A stretch of 64,000 bases of DNA, taken from JAAYUD01 sp963676865. Its GTDB lineage: Bacteria > Bacteroidota > Bacteroidia > Bacteroidales > Bacteroidaceae. Below are positions 17,886 through 27,383 of the stretch, piece after piece (the stretch's first letter is position 1; every line of letters begins with the position of its first letter). The stretch is from the NCBI GenBank assembly GCA_963676865.2, contig CAXXSS010000001.1, positions 2,108,001-2,172,000 of the forward strand, given 5' to 3'. Under the pieces are notes generated by a model, which was not told the origin of the DNA, made no database searches, and was given only the letters and a program-made list of their open reading frames with translations. The translations under genes and the position numbers were made by a program.

Positions 17886-20800
17886 TTAGAGAGTTAATTG
17901 AATACCGCAAGATAGGGATTTGAATACCGGTGTGCCAGTACCTGTTCTTCCCAAATTGTAATCCGTAGAGAACATAGAATATCCCGAGACAGCCTCCGGA
18001 TCGACCGGTAGTCCCCTCAGCTTGTCGAACGTGAAAAAGTTTTCCAGCGAGATATAAATTCTGGCCTTCGATAGGAGAACGTGCGATAAAAGCTGTTTGG
18101 GTATGGTGTATCCCAATGTGATATTCTTGATTCTTAAATATGCCATATTCAATAAATATTTGCTTTGGCATTGCATACCGAATCCTGTGTCGCTACCTCC
18201 CAAATCCCATGCGCGGGGATAGAAAGCGTTGGTGCGGTCTTCACGCCAATAGTCTTTTGCGAATGTTTCGGGTATGGCACCTTCTTTGGCATTGTAGCCG
18301 GGTATGGCCAACTGACCGCTACCCCATATCTTGCGTTTGCCTATGCCTTGGCAAAAAACAGAGAAGTCGAAGCCTTTATAATTGGCTCCCAGACGGAAAC
18401 TGTATTCGTAGCGGGGAGTAGAATTGCCAATCACTTTGCGATCGCCCGGATCTCCATTAGTGCCGGATCCCGGAGTAATATAACCATCGCCATCGAGATC
18501 GACAAACTTAACGTCGCCCGGCGCAAAGATTAATTTGTTTCCATCTTCGAAAGCAACTTGATAGATGGGATATTTGGCTGTTTGTTGATTTGTGGTACGT
18601 GCCGTGCCATTGTATATAACCGTCGTTTTCTGTATCGTATTGTCCGAACCGTATGCGAAGTCGCTCTTTTGGAAGAGCCGGTCGGTGACATATCCGTAGA
18701 TGTTTCCATAACGTCGGCCCGTAGAATAGCTGTTACTTAAATAACGGTCTTTCCAGGGTGTCTGATAATCGGCACCTTTGGTGATTTCAGTTGTGGCGTC
18801 GGATATTGAAACGGTTGCATTGATCTCCAATCCTGTAGCAAATCGGTGGTTGAAATCCAGAGACAACTCCCAACCCCTTGTTCGCAGATTGCCATAATTG
18901 CCCACGGGAGCACTTGTGCCTAATGTGACGGGTAAACTCTCTCCAGGGATAATCATGTCTTTGGTATCGCGTTGATACCAATCAAAACTCAGCCCCAATT
19001 GGTTTCTGAAAAATCTGAAGTCGGCACCCAAGTCGAGTGTTTCGATTCGTTGCCAACTGATTTTCTTGTCAATCAATGAAGGTGTACCAAATTCTACCAA
19101 ATAATTGTTGGATGCATTGAGCCATGTAGATTCATCGTAGTCCAAAACCGATTTGTATAATGTGTTGGGAACCGATTGGTCGCCAATGCTTCCCCAAGAA
19201 GCCCTCAACTTACCGAAACTCCATATCTTCTCAATCGGTTTCATGAATGTTTCATTGGAGAAAACCCATCCTGCCGAGAACGAAGGAAACCAGCGCCAAC
19301 GCAGATTGGAAGGGAACTTGGAGGAGCCGTCTCTGCGTAAGTTAGCTTCGAAAAGATATTTGTCTGCGTATGCGTAGTTGATACGTCCGAAGAAGCCCAA
19401 TTGTGCTTCCCAATTACGGTCGCCGTTAATGAATTGATCTCCCGATGCCAATGGGAACTGAGGATTCTCCTGATCGATCAAATTTGTTTTCTTGCCGGTA
19501 TATTCGCTCCATTTCTTTGTGACACGATTCATACCAAGCATAAACTTGAACGCATGTTGTCCTTCGCGCCCCAAGTTTAAATTGTAAGTGGAATATACGT
19601 TGAACGTATTGTCGTCTACAGCCTTGTTGTAGTTTTGCACGTAGTTGACGGTGTTGTTGGAATAGTATTCTTGCATGGGGAAAGAGTAGGCGGGAATACC
19701 TCCTGTATCGACAACCTTCCCAGTAGCAGGGTCTATATACACCTGATAGCCGTCGTTGTCTTTCCAAGCGGTGGGTGCATACCATGTCTGGCCGGCATTG
19801 TAGAATACTACCGAAGAATTCTTGTCGGTTGTCTGTCTATCGTATGTATAGTCGAACTTGACGTCCCAATTTTTGTTGATATTGACTGTAGCCCCCAAGT
19901 TGACATTATAATATTTGTTTTGTAGATTGTCTGTATTGGCAGCTCCCATCTCGTAAGAAGGTTCGCGTAGCGGATTACCGTTCTCTTTAACTCCGATGGG
20001 GAAAAGTGGACTCCAACGATATAGATAAAGCCAAGGGTCGGCACTTGTTGTTCCGACACCCGGATAGCGTTTGTTTCTGTCAGAGTAAATGGAACTGGCA
20101 CGGATTGTGACATATTTGTTTATTTCGGAGATGAGGCTGACAGATGCATTGTATCGTTTGTAGTCGTCGTCCTTGGCTGTTCTTGACATTCCGCTTTGGC
20201 TCAGATACCCTAAACCGACATTATAGGATGTTTTGCCCGATTTGCCACTTACGGATAGATTGTGAGAGATAGTCGGTGTCCAGTTTTTGATCATTGACTT
20301 TACGGCATCATACGTTCTGTAGCCATATTTGTCTACTCCATCGAAGGTCCAATCTCGTCCGTATACGACGGGGTCGTCCCATTTGACTTTCCCTCCGTAT
20401 AATTTTTGCCATTCGATAGCTTTGGCAAAGCTGTCTCTGTTTATTCGCCAGAAACCACCCGCCGGCATCGTACCGCCTCGGTTGTCTTGTGCATCCAGTG
20501 TATATTGAAGAGCGTCTATGCCGCCCATATTAATCTGTTTGGCGGGGTTTTGCCATGAGATGTTGTTGGAGTAGCTTATTTCTAATTTCTCACTTCTTGA
20601 ACCCGATTTCGTGGTTATCAAAACGACACCGAATGCAGCTTTGGAACCATAAATGGATGACGATGCGGCATCTTTTAAAATGGATATGGACTGCACGTCT
20701 TCGGGATTTACCATTTGGATACTTGGAATTTCTACATTGTCAAGTAATATAAGCGGCTGGCTGTTGCCATTGATAGAACCTATCTGTCCACGGATTTTGA

Positions 20801-21572
20801 TGAGCGGATCGGAACCTATTTCGCCTGTGGGGATGGTGATGTTGACACCAGGTATAGCTCCTTGCAATCCTCGTCCGATATCGGCAATGGGGCGACTTTC
20901 GAGGGTCTTTCCTACATCTACGGTCGCTACTGCCCCCGTAAGATTTATCCTTTTCTGAGTTCCGTAGCCTACGACGACAACCTCATTCAATGTTTTGTTG
21001 TCCTCTTGCATGATCACTTTCATGCTTTTGGCTGCTTTTTCTTCTCGATTCAAATATCCTACATAAGAAAAGACAAGAACAGCTTTCGGATTTGTAGTCA
21101 GGCTGAAGTGTCCCTCTATATCGGTAATGACACCATTGCTTGCCCCTTTCTCTCGCACACTAGCACCAATAATAGGCTCGCCGGAAACATCTTTCACGAT
21201 ACCTGTTATTTTTCTTTTTTGATTTTCTTCCGTTTCGGCTTTCGCTTTCGGTCGAGGCTTGTCAGAAATGACGATAGATTTGGAAGATATAATGCTATAT
21301 TCCAAATTTCTGTCTGTCAATACCGTGTTGAGTACCCAAGCAACCGATGCGTTTCTTTTCGAAATGGTGATGTCTTTGCGATTGTCGATCATCACATCTC
21401 GGTATGAAAAACGAAACGTCGTTTGTTTTTCGATGACATTTAGCACTTGTTTGAGCGAAGCGTTTTTCAGATTAATCGTTACTGTTTGCTCTTGTGCATA
21501 TACTTTCATACAGCAGAAGCACCACAGTAGCATTAATACTGCAAAATACTTAGTTTTAGAATGTCCATTCAT
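17886..21572 (-). CDS. SusC/RagA-family TonB-dependent transporter with STN domain
   Basis: An outer-membrane transporter of 1228 residues. Signal peptide ends at VYAQ; an STN domain follows (about 30-110, TINLKNASLKQVLNVIEKQTT), then a carboxypeptidase-like regulatory domain (GIVKDVSGEPIIGASV, about 125-200), the linker LNEVVVVGYGTQKR, a plug (about 205-340, GLQGAIPGVNI, PLILLDNVEI, SIYGSKAAFGVVLITTK) and the barrel ending in GIQLTL. The STN domain together with the FecR and sigma genes directly upstream indicates surface signalling, in which substrate binding releases the sigma factor and raises expression. SusD starts 12 bases downstream. Confidence 0.96.
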   Translation of the reverse strand: MNGHSKTKYFAVLMLLWCFCCMKVYAQEQTVTINLKNASLKQVLNVIEKQTTFRFSYRDVMIDNRKDITISKRNASVAWVLNTVLTDRNLEYSIISSKSIVISDKPRPKAKAETEENQKRKITGIVKDVSGEPIIGASVREKGASNGVITDIEGHFSLTTNPKAVLVFSYVGYLNREEKAAKSMKVIMQEDNKTLNEVVVVGYGTQKRINLTGAVATVDVGKTLESRPIADIGRGLQGAIPGVNITIPTGEIGSDPLIKIRGQIGSINGNSQPLILLDNVEIPSIQMVNPEDVQSISILKDAASSSIYGSKAAFGVVLITTKSGSRSEKLEISYSNNISWQNPAKQINMGGIDALQYTLDAQDNRGGTMPAGGFWRINRDSFAKAIEWQKLYGGKVKWDDPVVYGRDWTFDGVDKYGYRTYDAVKSMIKNWTPTISHNLSVSGKSGKTSYNVGLGYLSQSGMSRTAKDDDYKRYNASVSLISEINKYVTIRASSIYSDRNKRYPGVGTTSADPWLYLYRWSPLFPIGVKENGNPLREPSYEMGAANTDNLQNKYYNVNLGATVNINKNWDVKFDYTYDRQTTDKNSSVVFYNAGQTWYAPTAWKDNDGYQVYIDPATGKVVDTGGIPAYSFPMQEYYSNNTVNYVQNYNKAVDDNTFNVYSTYNLNLGREGQHAFKFMLGMNRVTKKWSEYTGKKTNLIDQENPQFPLASGDQFINGDRNWEAQLGFFGRINYAYADKYLFEANLRRDGSSKFPSNLRWRWFPSFSAGWVFSNETFMKPIEKIWSFGKLRASWGSIGDQSVPNTLYKSVLDYDESTWLNASNNYLVEFGTPSLIDKKISWQRIETLDLGADFRFFRNQLGLSFDWYQRDTKDMIIPGESLPVTLGTSAPVGNYGNLRTRGWELSLDFNHRFATGLEINATVSISDATTEITKGADYQTPWKDRYLSNSYSTGRRYGNIYGYVTDRLFQKSDFAYGSDNTIQKTTVIYNGTARTTNQQTAKYPIYQVAFEDGNKLIFAPGDVKFVDLDGDGYITPGSGTNGDPGDRKVIGNSTPRYEYSFRLGANYKGFDFSVFCQGIGKRKIWGSGQLAIPGYNAKEGAIPETFAKDYWREDRTNAFYPRAWDLGGSDTGFGMQCQSKYLLNMAYLRIKNITLGYTIPKQLLSHVLLSKARIYISLENFFTFDKLRGLPVDPEAVSGYSMFSTDYNLGRTGTGTPVFKSLSCGIQLTL

Positions 21573-21753
21573 TTCTCGTAATATTAAAACAGTTAAACAT
21601 TTGTTGTTGTCTTAAAAAAGACTCTTTAGTGTAAAGACAAGCCTTTTTACTATAAGTACCAAAAAAGATACATGTTGTATAACATATATGAAGGGGAATA
21701 AAAGCTGTCTTTGGACGAAACAGCCTTTACTTCCGTTATTTTATAAGATTTTC

Positions 21754-22746
21754 TTAATTGTTGGGAATGATCAATACCTCTTGGCTTGTCATTATTGCTT
21801 TGAAATGATATGATTTCTCTAATATCTCCAGGTCTTCGTTGATATTCGAATTGGGTAATGTTCCTGTAAACAAATCCTTTAGATAACTTTTGGTCTTGAT
21901 CCTGATCTTTATGTTATAATTCTTTTCAATGGAATTGATAACGGACAGAAGAGGCGCATTCCTAAAAACTAATTCTTTGCGTCTCCATGCTATGATGTCT
22001 TGGAAATTTTCTGCTTTTTTAACGGTAATGATTCCTGTCGACTGATTCAATATAGCTTTTTGATCAGGTCTTAGTATCACATTCATGCCGGTCAATATAG
22101 AAGAAAATAATACGCTGCCCTCTTTCAATGACAGTACTGCAGTGCTTTCTCTCTTGCGCGCCGATAAATTGAACTTGGTTCCCAGAACTTTCACACTTAG
22201 CCCTTGAGCATTTATTAAAAATGGACGTTGTTTATCTTTTGCCACTTGAAAATAGCCTTCACCATCAAATCGTATCTTTCGTTCTTTTTTATTGTAGATC
22301 TTGGGTATATAGCAGAGCTTAGACTCAGCATTTAAATTCACATCAGTGCCATCAGGCAAAGTTATCTTGGCATGTTCGCCTATACCGGTAGCAACAACCA
22401 TTTCTTCGGAAGACAGCTGGTTATTTTCTTTATACAAATACCAAATAGTAGCTATGGATATAGGCAACAAGATAATGGCTGCCACTTGGATCCATTTGAA
22501 GAACTTGGAATAAACAAACCATTTCTTATTGATTTCTTTATCAATAGAACGTTTAAGCAGATCAATACGTTGCGTATCGACATGAGATATGTCTATATCG
22601 TCGTGCATCCACTCATTACACATAGCTTCTTCAAGCATTTCATCCGAAGTGGAGTTCACTTTAGCCCGCAATTCATTCAACTCATTGGGGGTTAGCCTGT
22701 CTTGTCTGTATTTTTGCTCCAGATTCATCATTTTATATATAGACAT
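21754..22746 (-). CDS. FecR-family anti-sigma factor
   Basis: A 330-residue inner-membrane regulator. A cytoplasmic N-terminal part (about 1-80) that should bind the sigma factor is followed by one transmembrane helix (WIQVAAIILLPISIATIWYLY, about 82-102), a periplasmic FecR domain (TGIGEHAKITLPDGTDVNLNAESKL through GEGYFQVAKDKQRPF) and a C-terminal DUF4974-type domain (APLLSVINSIEKNYNIKIRI). It transmits the signal from the STN domain of the adjacent SusC. It starts 32 bases after the sigma gene; 181 bases separate it from SusC. A second ATG 15 bases in is an alternative start. Confidence 0.93.
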   Translation of the reverse strand: MSIYKMMNLEQKYRQDRLTPNELNELRAKVNSTSDEMLEEAMCNEWMHDDIDISHVDTQRIDLLKRSIDKEINKKWFVYSKFFKWIQVAAIILLPISIATIWYLYKENNQLSSEEMVVATGIGEHAKITLPDGTDVNLNAESKLCYIPKIYNKKERKIRFDGEGYFQVAKDKQRPFLINAQGLSVKVLGTKFNLSARKRESTAVLSLKEGSVLFSSILTGMNVILRPDQKAILNQSTGIITVKKAENFQDIIAWRRKELVFRNAPLLSVINSIEKNYNIKIRIKTKSYLKDLFTGTLPNSNINEDLEILEKSYHFKAIMTSQEVLIIPNN

Positions 22747-22778
22747 TATATTTTTTCATAAATACCGAGTGATGCTTA

Positions 22779-23333
22779 TTAATTAACGAAAAATAGCAAC
22801 CAGAATAGAAAAGGAACCTTATTTAATTCTTTTCGCAAGTTCTTTAATCCCAACGACAATTGGTTCTTTACTGTTTGTTCGCTTAAAGAAAGTTGCATTG
22901 CAATATCTTTGTTGCTCACTTGCTGTATCTTCGATAATTCTATAATCTGTTGTTGGGTGGGCGGTAATTTAGTTAAAGCGTTTCTTAGCTGATGTATGAA
23001 ATCTTCGTATTCCATATGCTGCTGGATATCATCTGTGACCAATTCGTCTTGGTAGTTTACATAATCCTCATAAACCGGAGAATTGATGTGTGATCTGTAC
23101 GCATTTATAAGGTAATGTTTTGCTCTGATAAACAACAATGACCGCAAGGTTTCTTCTTGATGTATGTCGCAACGATTCACCCAGATCCAAACGAAGACAT
23201 CTTCTACGATCTCTTCTGCATTTTCTTTGGATTTGGTATACTGTAAGCAAAAGGCATACAACCGTTTTGCATACATCTTGTAGATGCTGTCCAATGCTTT
23301 TTGCGAACCTCTCTTTAATTCGCTGATCAGCAT
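22779..23333 (-). CDS. ECF-type RNA polymerase sigma factor
   Basis: The region 2 segment is YKMYAKRLYAFCLQYTKSKENAEEIVEDVFVWIW, and region 4 is KLPPTQQQIIELSKIQQVSNKDIAMQLSLSEQTVKNQLSLGLKNLRKEL with a helix-turn-helix. The last residues are hydrophobic (VPFLFWLLFFVN), as in many Bacteroidota SusCD-linked sigmas. The frame is open from 23480, but a -7 box at 23478-23485 would place the mRNA start inside that extension, so I chose MLISELKRGS at 23333; its ribosome site is close, and the start is uncertain. It directs expression of the adjacent FecR-SusCD operon. Confidence 0.9.
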   Translation of the reverse strand: MLISELKRGSQKALDSIYKMYAKRLYAFCLQYTKSKENAEEIVEDVFVWIWVNRCDIHQEETLRSLLFIRAKHYLINAYRSHINSPVYEDYVNYQDELVTDDIQQHMEYEDFIHQLRNALTKLPPTQQQIIELSKIQQVSNKDIAMQLSLSEQTVKNQLSLGLKNLRKELNKVPFLFWLLFFVN

Positions 23334-23477
23334 CCTTTCATTCAAATCATTAGTAGTACTGCTAGGCACAAATAAGTTTTTTCTTTCTTTGAATAAGGCT
23401 AAATTAGTCGCTATATATGTTGACTTTGCGTCGACGTTTTTTGTGGCTGGTTCTATTAAGAGCAATTGCACGCATCG

Positions 23478-23485
23478 CAAAGTTA
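23478..23485 (-). promoter_or_regulatory. -7 box of the sigma gene promoter
   Basis: On the minus strand TAACTTTG matches the Bacteroidota -7 consensus TAnnTTTG. I see no good TTTG at the right distance upstream, so the -33 part is weak. Transcription would start near 23470, giving a leader of about 135 nt before the chosen sigma start. Confidence 0.4.
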
Positions 23486-23755
23486 TGGCATTATTTTATA
23501 TCTTGTATACTTCTTGCGCAAGAAAATAAATATCGTCGCACTTTTTGCACTCTCGTTTTGATGATAATAGCGGTCTACCACCTGATATCTAGTGAGAGAA
23601 AAAGGTCTCAATCCTCTACTGGCAGGAGCGTCCAAAGAAAAGTCAAATACCCTCCTTCGCTTTAAAATTCTCCGTCACTTAATTCGTTTTTAATCAGTTG
23701 TGGAAGCTCTCTTTTTTGTAAAAACTTGTTTTTGAGGAAAACAGAAAATTGTTTA

Positions 23756-23788
23756 TTTGTTTTTATCACATATTTTTTTATATCTTTG
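23756..23788 (+). promoter_or_regulatory. Consensus Bacteroidota promoter
   Basis: TTTG at 23756-23759 and TATCTTTG at 23781-23788 are separated by 21 bases, a full match to the housekeeping consensus. Transcription should start near 23796 and enter the structured region below, about 310 bases before the next ORF. Confidence 0.7.
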
Positions 23789-23795
23789 CCCTATC

Positions 23796-23980
23796 TTATT
23801 TCGTATCTCTATATAGATCGAAGCTATTAAGAAAAGAGAGCGCTAAAAATATTATCCTGTTATGAAATCTGGACAGTTTCAATGAATGAGGATGATGGAC
23901 AATAGCGCTTACGCCAATACTAATATATAATTACATAAATATAATTTATATATACCTTATTGGCGTGGGCTATTGTTTAT
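23796..23980 (+). ncRNA. Strongly structured RNA: candidate small RNA or RNA switch
   Basis: Downstream of the promoter lie a hairpin (TCG/ATCT 23801-23808 with AGATCGA 23815-23821), ATCCT 23854-23858 with AGGAT 23889-23893 enclosing GAAA 23864-23867 with TTTC 23877-23880, and a long 3' hairpin made of ACAATAGC 23899-23906 with GCTATTGT 23969-23976, ACGCCAATA 23911-23919 with TATTGGCGT 23958-23966, and ATATATAA 23923-23930 with TTATATAT 23946-23953. AGCGCTA at 23839-23845 can instead pair with TAGCGCT at 23903-23909, which would break the outer stem of the 3' hairpin. This is what an attenuator or riboswitch looks like, but a stable sRNA or a small inverted-repeat insertion would also fit. 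Confidence 0.45.
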
Positions 23981-24106
23981 TACTTATTCATGGGCAGTCC
24001 AGGGCCTCATAACGGTAATAGCAATAGTTCCACGCTTCTTTTGGCTTTGAAACTAAAGTAGACAATATAATTATAATTGGTTTGACAGAATGTAAATCAG
24101 TGGGTT

Positions 24107-24577
24107 ATGGAAGAATTTAGGGATTGGATTATTGATGAACATAGTCTTGTGGTTGATTTCATCTCTTCTCGTGTGGCAAAAATGACATTAAAGGCTACGA
24201 TTTATCCTGATATAGAGAAGTTGTACCGTTTCTTGTATGATGCGCAGATAGTGCGTTGCTCATTGCAAGAAGTGCTTGACTTTGAAAGGCGGATTCATTG
24301 CTCCAGTGTCATTCAAAAAGAATTGGAAGATAAAAACGAGGGGGAGGATATGAATTGCTCTATGGAATGTCTCAATCTTCTTTGTGACTTTGGCATATCC
24401 AATACTCACTCTTTGACAGAAGAAGAAACCAATCTCCTTTTTATTTCATCTATCGATCGCTCTTTCTTCTACATGCGCCTGATGAAAAAGATAAAAAAGA
24501 GGGTCAAACAATATCCCGATTTACGTTTGTCTTTTGTTTCCTTAATCAAAAAGAAGGGTTTATTAAGGGTGGTCTAA
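24107..24577 (+). CDS. Unrecognised 156-residue protein
   Basis: I do not recognise this protein. It has no signal peptide or membrane segment. It is helix-rich, with an acidic N-terminal half (MEEFRDWIIDEHSLVVDFI) and a basic C-terminus (MRLMKKIKKRVKQYPDLR ... KKKGLL). It follows the structured RNA region after about 130 bases and precedes transketolase by 277 bases. The ribosome site is weak. Base composition resembles the surrounding genes, and the open frame is long enough to be unlikely by chance. Confidence 0.6.
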   Translation: MEEFRDWIIDEHSLVVDFISSRVAKMTLKATIYPDIEKLYRFLYDAQIVRCSLQEVLDFERRIHCSSVIQKELEDKNEGEDMNCSMECLNLLCDFGISNTHSLTEEETNLLFISSIDRSFFYMRLMKKIKKRVKQYPDLRLSFVSLIKKKGLLRVV

Positions 24578-24853
24578 AAGGACCATTGATTGCACAAACT
24601 TCTTTCGCATAAGCTATTTTCGTTTTTTAATTATTTATTTCTTTTGGGTTTAAAAGAAGCCTTGTTGGCTTGATGAGTTGAGCTTAATGTTTCTTTTTTC
24701 TTTCTTTCGCGCCTTTATCTTTGAGGGAAAGCACTGTTTACTCCTTTAAATTTTGTAGTTTTTACTGTTTTTATTCGGTGTTTTGAAGAAATAGCAGTAT
24801 CTTTACACACCCTAAAATTATTGTTAAGATAAAACCTTATAATTTTGAGAACA

Positions 24854-26863
24854 ATGAACGATAGTAAACTTATGAATCGGGCTGCCAACAATATTCGTAT
24901 TCTGGCTGCTTCTATGGTAGAAAAGGCTAAATCCGGACATCCTGGCGGTGCGATGGGCGGCGCAGACTTTATCAATGTGCTTTATTCCGAATTTTTGGTA
25001 TATGATCCAGAGAATCCCTTATGGGAAGGGCGCGACCGCTTTTTCCTGGATCCCGGCCATATGTCGGCAATGCTCTATTCTACATTGGCATTGACCGGTA
25101 AGTTTACGTTGGAAGAACTACAGCAGTTCAGACAGTGGGGTAGCCCTACTCCGGGACATCCGGAAGTAAACGTAATGAGAGGAATTGAAAACACTTCGGG
25201 TCCGTTGGGACAAGGACACACGTTTGCTGTTGGTGCGGCTATTGCTGCCAAATTCTTGAAAGCGCGCTTTGGCAAATGCATGAACCAGACTATATATGCT
25301 TATATTTCTGACGGAGGTGTTCAAGAAGAAATCTCTCAAGGAGCTGGCCGAGTAGCCGGTGCGTTGGGGCTGGACAATCTTATCATGTTCTATGATTCAA
25401 ACGATATTCAGCTTTCCACAGAGACCAAAGACGTTACAATAGAAGATACTGCAAAGAAATACGAAGCATGGGGATGGAAAGTCATCTCGATCAATGGTAA
25501 CGAGATAGACTCTATTCGTGCCGCTATCAAAGAAGCTCAGGCAGAGCAGGAACGCCCAACATTGATTGTAGGAAAAACAATTATGGGTAAAGGTGCGTTG
25601 AAAGCAGACGGTAGTAGTTTCGAAGCCGATTGTGCCACTCATGGTTCTCCGTTGGGTGGCGATGCTTATATCAATACGATAAAACATTTGGGCGGTAATC
25701 CGGAAAATCCATTTGCGATATTCCCCGAAGTAGCGGATCTTTATGCACGCCGTAAATCCGAATTGAAAGAAATCGTAGCAGAGCGTAAAGCGGCTAAGGG
25801 CCAGTGGTCAAGTTCGAATCCTGAACAAGCTGCCAAGATGGAGTATTTCTTCTCGGGCAAAGCGCCCATGATAGATTGGTCTGCTGTTCAACAAAAGCCC
25901 GATTCCGCCACTCGTGGTGCTTCGGCTACAGTTCTCGGTGTTTTGGCTTCGCAGGTAGAAAATATGATTGTTGCTTCGGCCGATTTATCTAATTCCGATA
26001 AAACAGACGGTTTCTTAAAGAAGACTCATTCCTTTAAAAAAGGTGATTTTAGCGGTGCCTTTTTCCAAGCAGGAGTTTCAGAATTGACGATGGCTTGTAT
26101 CTGTATCGGTATGTCTCTCCATGGAGGTGTGATTCCGGCTTGCGGTACGTTCTTTGTCTTCTCCGACTATATGAAACCCGCCGTTCGAATGGCAGCCTTG
26201 ATGCAGCAACCGGTCAAATTTATTTGGACACACGATGCTTTCCGAGTAGGTGAAGATGGTCCTACTCATGAGCCGGTAGAGCAAGAAGCTCAAATTCGTC
26301 TAATGGAGAAATTGAAGAATCATGAAGGGCATAATTCAATGCTGGTGCTTCGCCCTGCCGATGGAGAAGAAACAACGGCTGCCTGGCGTTTGGCAATGGA
26401 AAACGTGTCGACTCCTACTGCATTGATTTTATCCCGCCAGAATATCACAAATCTGCCTGCCGAAAATGATTATTCGCAAGTAGCCAAGGGAGCTTATATT
26501 GTTGCAGGTTCGGATGCAGAGCCCGATGTCATTTTGGTTGCTACCGGTTCGGAAGTCTCTACGTTGGTTGCTGGTGCCGAGTTGTTGCGCAAAGACGGGC
26601 TGAAAGTTCGTATCGTATCTGCTCCTTCAGAAGGTCTCTTTCGTACCCAATCGGCTGCCTATCAGGAATCGGTACTACCGAAAGGAGCCAAAGTCTTTGG
26701 CTTGACTGCCGGACTACCTGTTAACTTGCTTGGACTTGTCGGTACCAGTGGTAAAATATGGGGACTCGAATCTTTTGGATTTTCTGCTCCTTATAAGGTA
26801 TTGGACGAAAAACTAGGCTTTACTCCAGATAATGTATACAAACAAGTAAAAGAAATGGTGTAA
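24854..26863 (+). CDS. tkt: Transketolase
   Basis: Thiamine-diphosphate enzyme of the non-oxidative pentose phosphate pathway, moving two-carbon units between sugar phosphates. Three parts are visible: the N-terminal TPP domain (KSGHPGGAMGGADFINVLYSEF, GPLGQGHTFAVGAAIAAKF, YISDGGVQEEISQG, DSNDIQLS), the pyrimidine-binding domain (FQAGVSELTMACICIGMSLHG, WTHDAFRVGEDGPTHEPVEQ) and a C-terminal domain (LVATGSEVSTLVAGAELLRKDG). At 669-672 residues it is full length. I chose the ATG at 24854; a TTG nine bases upstream is in frame. A TATCTTTA box at 24798-24805 may be its promoter. Its stop overlaps the rpiB start. Confidence 0.96.
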   Translation: MNDSKLMNRAANNIRILAASMVEKAKSGHPGGAMGGADFINVLYSEFLVYDPENPLWEGRDRFFLDPGHMSAMLYSTLALTGKFTLEELQQFRQWGSPTPGHPEVNVMRGIENTSGPLGQGHTFAVGAAIAAKFLKARFGKCMNQTIYAYISDGGVQEEISQGAGRVAGALGLDNLIMFYDSNDIQLSTETKDVTIEDTAKKYEAWGWKVISINGNEIDSIRAAIKEAQAEQERPTLIVGKTIMGKGALKADGSSFEADCATHGSPLGGDAYINTIKHLGGNPENPFAIFPEVADLYARRKSELKEIVAERKAAKGQWSSSNPEQAAKMEYFFSGKAPMIDWSAVQQKPDSATRGASATVLGVLASQVENMIVASADLSNSDKTDGFLKKTHSFKKGDFSGAFFQAGVSELTMACICIGMSLHGGVIPACGTFFVFSDYMKPAVRMAALMQQPVKFIWTHDAFRVGEDGPTHEPVEQEAQIRLMEKLKNHEGHNSMLVLRPADGEETTAAWRLAMENVSTPTALILSRQNITNLPAENDYSQVAKGAYIVAGSDAEPDVILVATGSEVSTLVAGAELLRKDGLKVRIVSAPSEGLFRTQSAAYQESVLPKGAKVFGLTAGLPVNLLGLVGTSGKIWGLESFGFSAPYKVLDEKLGFTPDNVYKQVKEMV

Positions 26864-27297
26864 TGAAAGTTTTAGGACTGTGTTGTGATCATGCCGGTTT
26901 TGAACTTAAACAGTTTGTGAAACAATGGCTTGATGTTAAAGAGCTTTGTTACAAAGACTTTGGCGCTTATTCCTCGGATAGTTGCGATTATCCGGACTTT
27001 GCCCATCCTCTGGCTTTAGCTATTGAGGCAGGAGAATGTTATGCAGGTGTTGCCATCTGTGGAACCGGAAACGGCATTGCCATGACACTGAACAAACACC
27101 AAGGCATTCGGGCTGCATTGTGTTGGATTCCGGAGATATCACATCTGGCACGTCAGCACAACAATGCCAACATACTCGTGATGCCGGGTCGATATATCAC
27201 CAACGAAGTAGCAGGAAAAGTGTTGAATGAATTTTTCAGTACCGATTTTGAAGGTGGAAGACATCAACGCCGCATTGAAAAGATTCCCGTGAAATAG
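26863..27297 (+). CDS. rpiB: Ribose-5-phosphate isomerase B
   Basis: Interconverts ribulose-5-phosphate and ribose-5-phosphate, feeding transketolase encoded immediately before it. The start ATG shares its A with the transketolase TAA, so the two are translationally coupled. Family motifs are CCDHAGFELK near the N-terminus and the catalytic-Cys loop AICGTGNGIAMTLNKHQGIRAAL, followed by SHLARQHNNANILVMPGRYI. At 144 residues it has the normal size. Confidence 0.95.
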   Translation: MKVLGLCCDHAGFELKQFVKQWLDVKELCYKDFGAYSSDSCDYPDFAHPLALAIEAGECYAGVAICGTGNGIAMTLNKHQGIRAALCWIPEISHLARQHNNANILVMPGRYITNEVAGKVLNEFFSTDFEGGRHQRRIEKIPVK

Positions 27298-27322
27298 TAG
27301 TTGCTTGTTTCATAAAACAATG

Positions 27323-27361
27323 GCACCGTCTGCTTTTATAGCAAACGGTGCTGTTTTATTT
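27323..27361 (+). terminator. Rho-independent terminator after rpiB
   Basis: GCACCGTCTGC (27323-27333) pairs with GCAAACGGTGC (27341-27351) apart from one mismatch, followed by TGTTTTATTTT. It ends the tkt-rpiB transcript. Confidence 0.85.
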
Positions 27362-27383
27362 TAAGGGATAAAAGCCTATCATT

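Noticed and set aside
23796..23980. 6S RNA identity for the structured region
   Set aside because: The 5' and 3' ends of the candidate transcript do not pair with each other as the 6S closing stem should.
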